From: Prorocentrum cordatum
Taxonomy: Eukaryota; Sar; Dinophyceae; Prorocentrales; Prorocentraceae
Reading direction: 5' to 3'
DNA length: 51,773 bases
Assembly: GCA_963575745.1 (NCBI GenBank)
Contig: CAUYUJ010013880.1
Coordinates: 386,066 to 437,838, forward strand
Below, in pieces: positions 49,130-51,773 of the stretch; the first letter of the stretch is position 1, and every line of letters begins with the position of its first letter. The position numbers and the translations under genes were made by a program. The notes below the pieces were generated by a model. The model saw only the letters and a program-made list of their open reading frames with translations, was not told the DNA's origin and did no database searches.

Positions 49130-49335
49130 ATACATCCTAGACCACATAGAGTGCACCATTTGGGGCCAGTACGGCCGACATAGACTGCACCGCATAGACT
49201 GCACCACATACCGCATATATTGCACCACATAGACTGCACCACAGAGAGTGCACTACATAAGCTGCTTGGGGCCCACGATGGCTGACAGTGGCTGCACCAT
49301 GCACATAAACCGCACCACATGCATTGCCCCTCTCA
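49130..49335. repeat. Degenerate TGCACCACATAGAC repeats
   Basis: About ten 14-17 bp units such as ATAGACTGCACCACAT. They are the reverse complement of the 13.1-13.4 kb family. Confidence 0.8.
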
Positions 49336-49503
49336 CCGTGCGTTCGGGTGTTTGGGCTATCTTAAGCCATTTGAAGGTCATCTTGGTCTGGTGGGCTGGA
49401 TGCGGCCAACGCCGAACACTCTGGCTCCCCCCCCATCCCCGTTCCTCCCCTTGCGCGCGCGCGGGGAGTTCTGTATTGCGCCGAATCCACAAGATGCGCC
49501 AGA

Positions 49504-49534
<31 letters not shown>

Positions 49535-49690
49535 TGTGTGTACTGGTTACCATTGCCCAAAATTTGCAGTGGTGGAGGACGGTAAGGGTGATTAGATAAG
49601 TCCCTCATGGTTCATGAGGGATGAGGCATCGCCCGATCAGCGCCCCGATCGATCAGACACAACGCTGCCATTCAACGTAATCGGCGCTGT
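49336..49690. other. No gene; relic of the CG-palindrome repeat and AT tract
   Basis: 49453-49482 (GCGCGCGCGGGGAGTTCTGT, then ATTG) matches the repeat family at 50.1-51.2 kb. 49506-49530 is a TA tract. Confidence 0.55.
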
Positions 49691-49805
49691 CGCCCCCCCC
49701 CCCCCCCTCCCCACCCCCACACCACACCCACACCCCTCTCCCCTCCTCCCCGCCCTTCCCCTCCCCTCCCCCCTCCGCCCCTCGCACCCCGCATCGCCCC
49801 ACAGC

Positions 49806-49882
<77 letters not shown>

Positions 49883-49905
49883 CCCCCCTTTATTTATCCC
49901 CTCCA
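49691..49905. repeat. C-rich tract with C73 homopolymer
   Basis: 49807-49879 is 73 consecutive C, within a C/CCACA-rich segment. It may reflect sequencing or assembly as much as biology. Confidence 0.85.
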
Positions 49906-50064
49906 ACCGCTTGTGCATTCGACCCCGCGACGCGCCGGCGACGACAACGACTACGAACGACACGACGACGACGACCGTGCCGACCGACGACGTCCGTTCT
50001 GATTTGGGGCCGCAGGTGCAAAGACCCGCGCAATAAGCAAAGCCTGCACGCCCCGCTTGCCTCT

Positions 50065-50250
50065 TTAAAGGGACACAGATGTTTTGAGTTCAGTTCTTGG
50101 AAGTACACGTCGGCTTCTGCATTGTGGACAATACAGAACTCCCCGCGCGAGCGCGGGGGTCACCCGCGATCGCGGGTCACCCGAAATCCGTTCGGTCACC
50201 GTTGAGGGTTCATTTTAGCGCGCGCGTCCACGCGCGCGGGGAATTTTGCC
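50065..50250. repeat. CG-palindrome repeat unit 1
   Basis: CTTTAAAGGGACACAG, then TTTGAGTTCAGTTCTTGGAA, then GTGGACAATACAGAACTCC, then hairpins CCCCGCGCGAGCGCGGGG and CCCGCGATCGCGGG with GGTCACC repeats. Confidence 0.85.
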
Positions 50251-50825
50251 TTGTTGTACGCGGTTGGGCGTTCGATGCCGATAGACTGGCGCGCTTGGAC
50301 CTTGCGCATGGGTCCTGGCGCGTCACGCGCATCACCACATGGCCGCAACAGGGGTTGACATTGGGTGAAGAGGAGAAGGAGGAGGGCAATGACGAAAAAT
50401 ATGATGCCAGCAGGGGAGGAGGAGAAGGACAAGGGCAAGGGCTTGGAACTTATGGGCTCCCTTCGGACTTTCGGGGATGTATATTGGGTGTCCATGAGTT
50501 TCCATGCGGGAATTTATGGCGCCCCCTGCAAGAATCTAAGGCTTCTCTGGGAATATACGGGTTCCCTTGCGGAAAGATTATATGGGTTCACGAGCGGGAG
50601 TTGGGTTCCCGTCGGGAACTATATAATGGTTTCTGCATCGGGGGTCTATGGGTACACCTGCAGGAATCTATGTGTCCCATTTGGGAATTTATGGGTTCCG
50701 CTGCGGGAAGCTACGATGTATCTTGGGAGATGCCCACCATGCGTGCTCTTCGATGAAACCACAAAAACCACAATGGCACCATGAGCCACGAGCCATGAGA
50801 GTTGGAAAGTCACTTAAACCAAGAC
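50251..50825. repeat. Degenerate GGGAATTTATGGGTTCCC repeats
   Basis: 50450-50720 repeats a 20-25 bp palindromic motif (GGGAATNTATGGGTTCCCNT), about ten diverged copies. The plus frame 50365-50784 is open across it, but I see no protein family. Confidence 0.65.
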
Positions 50826-51260
50826 TCTTTAAAGACATACAGAAATGTTGAATTCAGTTAGAGGAATCACATGTTGCGGACAATATCTTAGAACTCTCAA
50901 CTCGCGCGCGTCGGAGCTCTGTATTGTCCATGCACATTGGAAAAGTCGACGCGCCCGTCTCTTTAAAACGCAACATAATTTTTGAATTCAATTTTTGGAA
51001 TTGTATGTCGGCTTTTCTTGTGGACAAACTCATTAACGCGCGCGCGCGCGCGCGTCGGAGGTCTGTATTGTCCACAATAGGCCAACGCGCCCCTTTTAGG
51101 GAACAGCAAAAAGTTTGAATTCAGCCTGTGGCATTATATGTAACCTTTTATTGTGGACAATACAGAACCCCGACGCGCGCGCAGTACTGAACTCCGACGC
51201 GCGCGCTCGCGCGCGCGCGCGCGCTGGTCACCATGGTCACCCGCGCGCGCGCGGGTGGCT
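50826..51260. repeat. CG-palindrome repeat units 2-4 in tandem
   Basis: Units start at about 50826, 50961 and 51093 (132-135 bp spacing), each with TTTAAA or TTTTAGG, TTTGAATTCAG, TGTGGACAATACAGAAC (or its inverse TCTGTATTGTCCAC) and a (CG)n tract (51034-51053, 51195-51223). Unit 4 ends in GGTCACC repeats and CCCGCGCGCGCGCGGG. Confidence 0.85.
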
Positions 51261-51655
51261 TTTTCTCGTGAAGTCGGTGATGGTGTTGGTGCTGTTGCGT
51301 GTGGTGATGATGATGCTGCTGCAGCTGGTGACGCTGCTTATGCGATGGTGTTGGTGTTGCTGCTGATGGTGGTGGTGATGCTGCTGCTGGTGTTGCTGTT
51401 TGTGTTGCTGCTTCTCGTGGTGTTGCGGGTGCTGGTGGCGCTGCTGTTGGTGCTGGTGATGCTGACGTTTGTGCTGCAACTGATGCTGCTGCGGGTGCTG
51501 GTGGCGGTGCTGATGTTGGTTGTGTTGCTGGTGCTGGTGATTGTGGTGGTGCTGATGGTGCTCATGCTTATGCAAATGCTGTTGCTGGTGGTTGTGGCGT
51601 TGCTGCTCATGCTTCTGCTGGTGATGGCGGTAACGGTGGAATCATGCAGTTTAAG
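51261..51655. repeat. GCTGTTGGTG-type trinucleotide field
   Basis: Imperfect GCT/GTT/GGT/GAT triplets. The minus frame 51237-51575 would be His/Gln-rich and the plus frame Cys/Trp/Leu-rich. Both are compositional. Confidence 0.85.
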
Positions 51656-51773
51656 AGTCGCCTCGGGCACGTTTTCTCGGGGGCCTCTCGGGCCGATATC
51701 GGGCTTGTCGTTGATTTCTCGTGGGGCCCACGGTGCGGCCCAATTGATTGACCTGGTCGTGGTGCCATCTTGC
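51656..51773. other. Window end, no feature
   Basis: Short unique sequence with GGGCCTCTCGGGCC. Nothing named. Confidence 0.4.

Noticed and set aside
51237-51575. His/Gln-rich metal-binding protein on the minus strand
   Set aside because: Imperfect trinucleotide DNA explains it; no non-repeat portion supports coding.

Overview
The window reads as nuclear DNA of a dinoflagellate. The strongest evidence is at 5542-5563, where all 22 positions match the dinoflagellate spliced leader (DinoSL). Diverged copies sit at 33747-33768 (2 mismatches) and, on the minus strand, at 1250-1271 (3 mismatches). The rest fits a large dinoflagellate genome: GC-rich sequence, very dense simple repeats, decayed non-LTR retrotransposons with APE-type endonuclease, reverse transcriptase (RT) and RNase H, and few host genes. 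Genus cannot be fixed from sequence alone. No rRNA, tRNA, CRISPR or bacterial operon was found.

Layout. 1-2.9 kb: C/A-rich minisatellites, an 18-bp inverted pair, and four 60-66 bp micro hairpin elements. 2.9-3.7 kb: a minus-strand gene resembling GFA/CENP-V zinc proteins. 3.7-5.5 kb: low-complexity DNA. 5.5-12.9 kb: LINE A, led by the DinoSL copy, carrying two fold-back elements and several microsatellites. 13-20.2 kb: minisatellites, a G/T-rich repeat in two opposite orientations around an AT palindrome, an 86-bp tandem array with a 256-bp higher-order unit, and a GAC-rich field. 20.3-33.5 kb: a 53-bp array and a dense set of paired fold-back (MITE-like) elements. One of these, 27774-28846, encloses a GCTAT/GCTAA pentanucleotide satellite. 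33.7-40.6 kb: LINE B, also led by a relict DinoSL, with a nested insertion between 15-16 bp target duplications. 40.5-41 kb: tandem palindromes and a telomere-like 13-mer.

41.1-49.1 kb is the most gene-like part. Two plus-strand genes (one probably spliced) face two minus-strand ORFs, one RS-rich and one coiled-coil. The two minus-strand ORFs share upstream motif arrays and a duplicated GC-rich palindromic box. I do not recognise these families. 49.1-51.8 kb holds dispersed repeats, a 73-base C run, and a tandem element with CG palindromes.

Functionally the window records retroposition of trans-spliced RNA and repeated nesting of short fold-back elements. The GFA-like gene and the 41-49 kb cluster are the best candidates for expressed genes.
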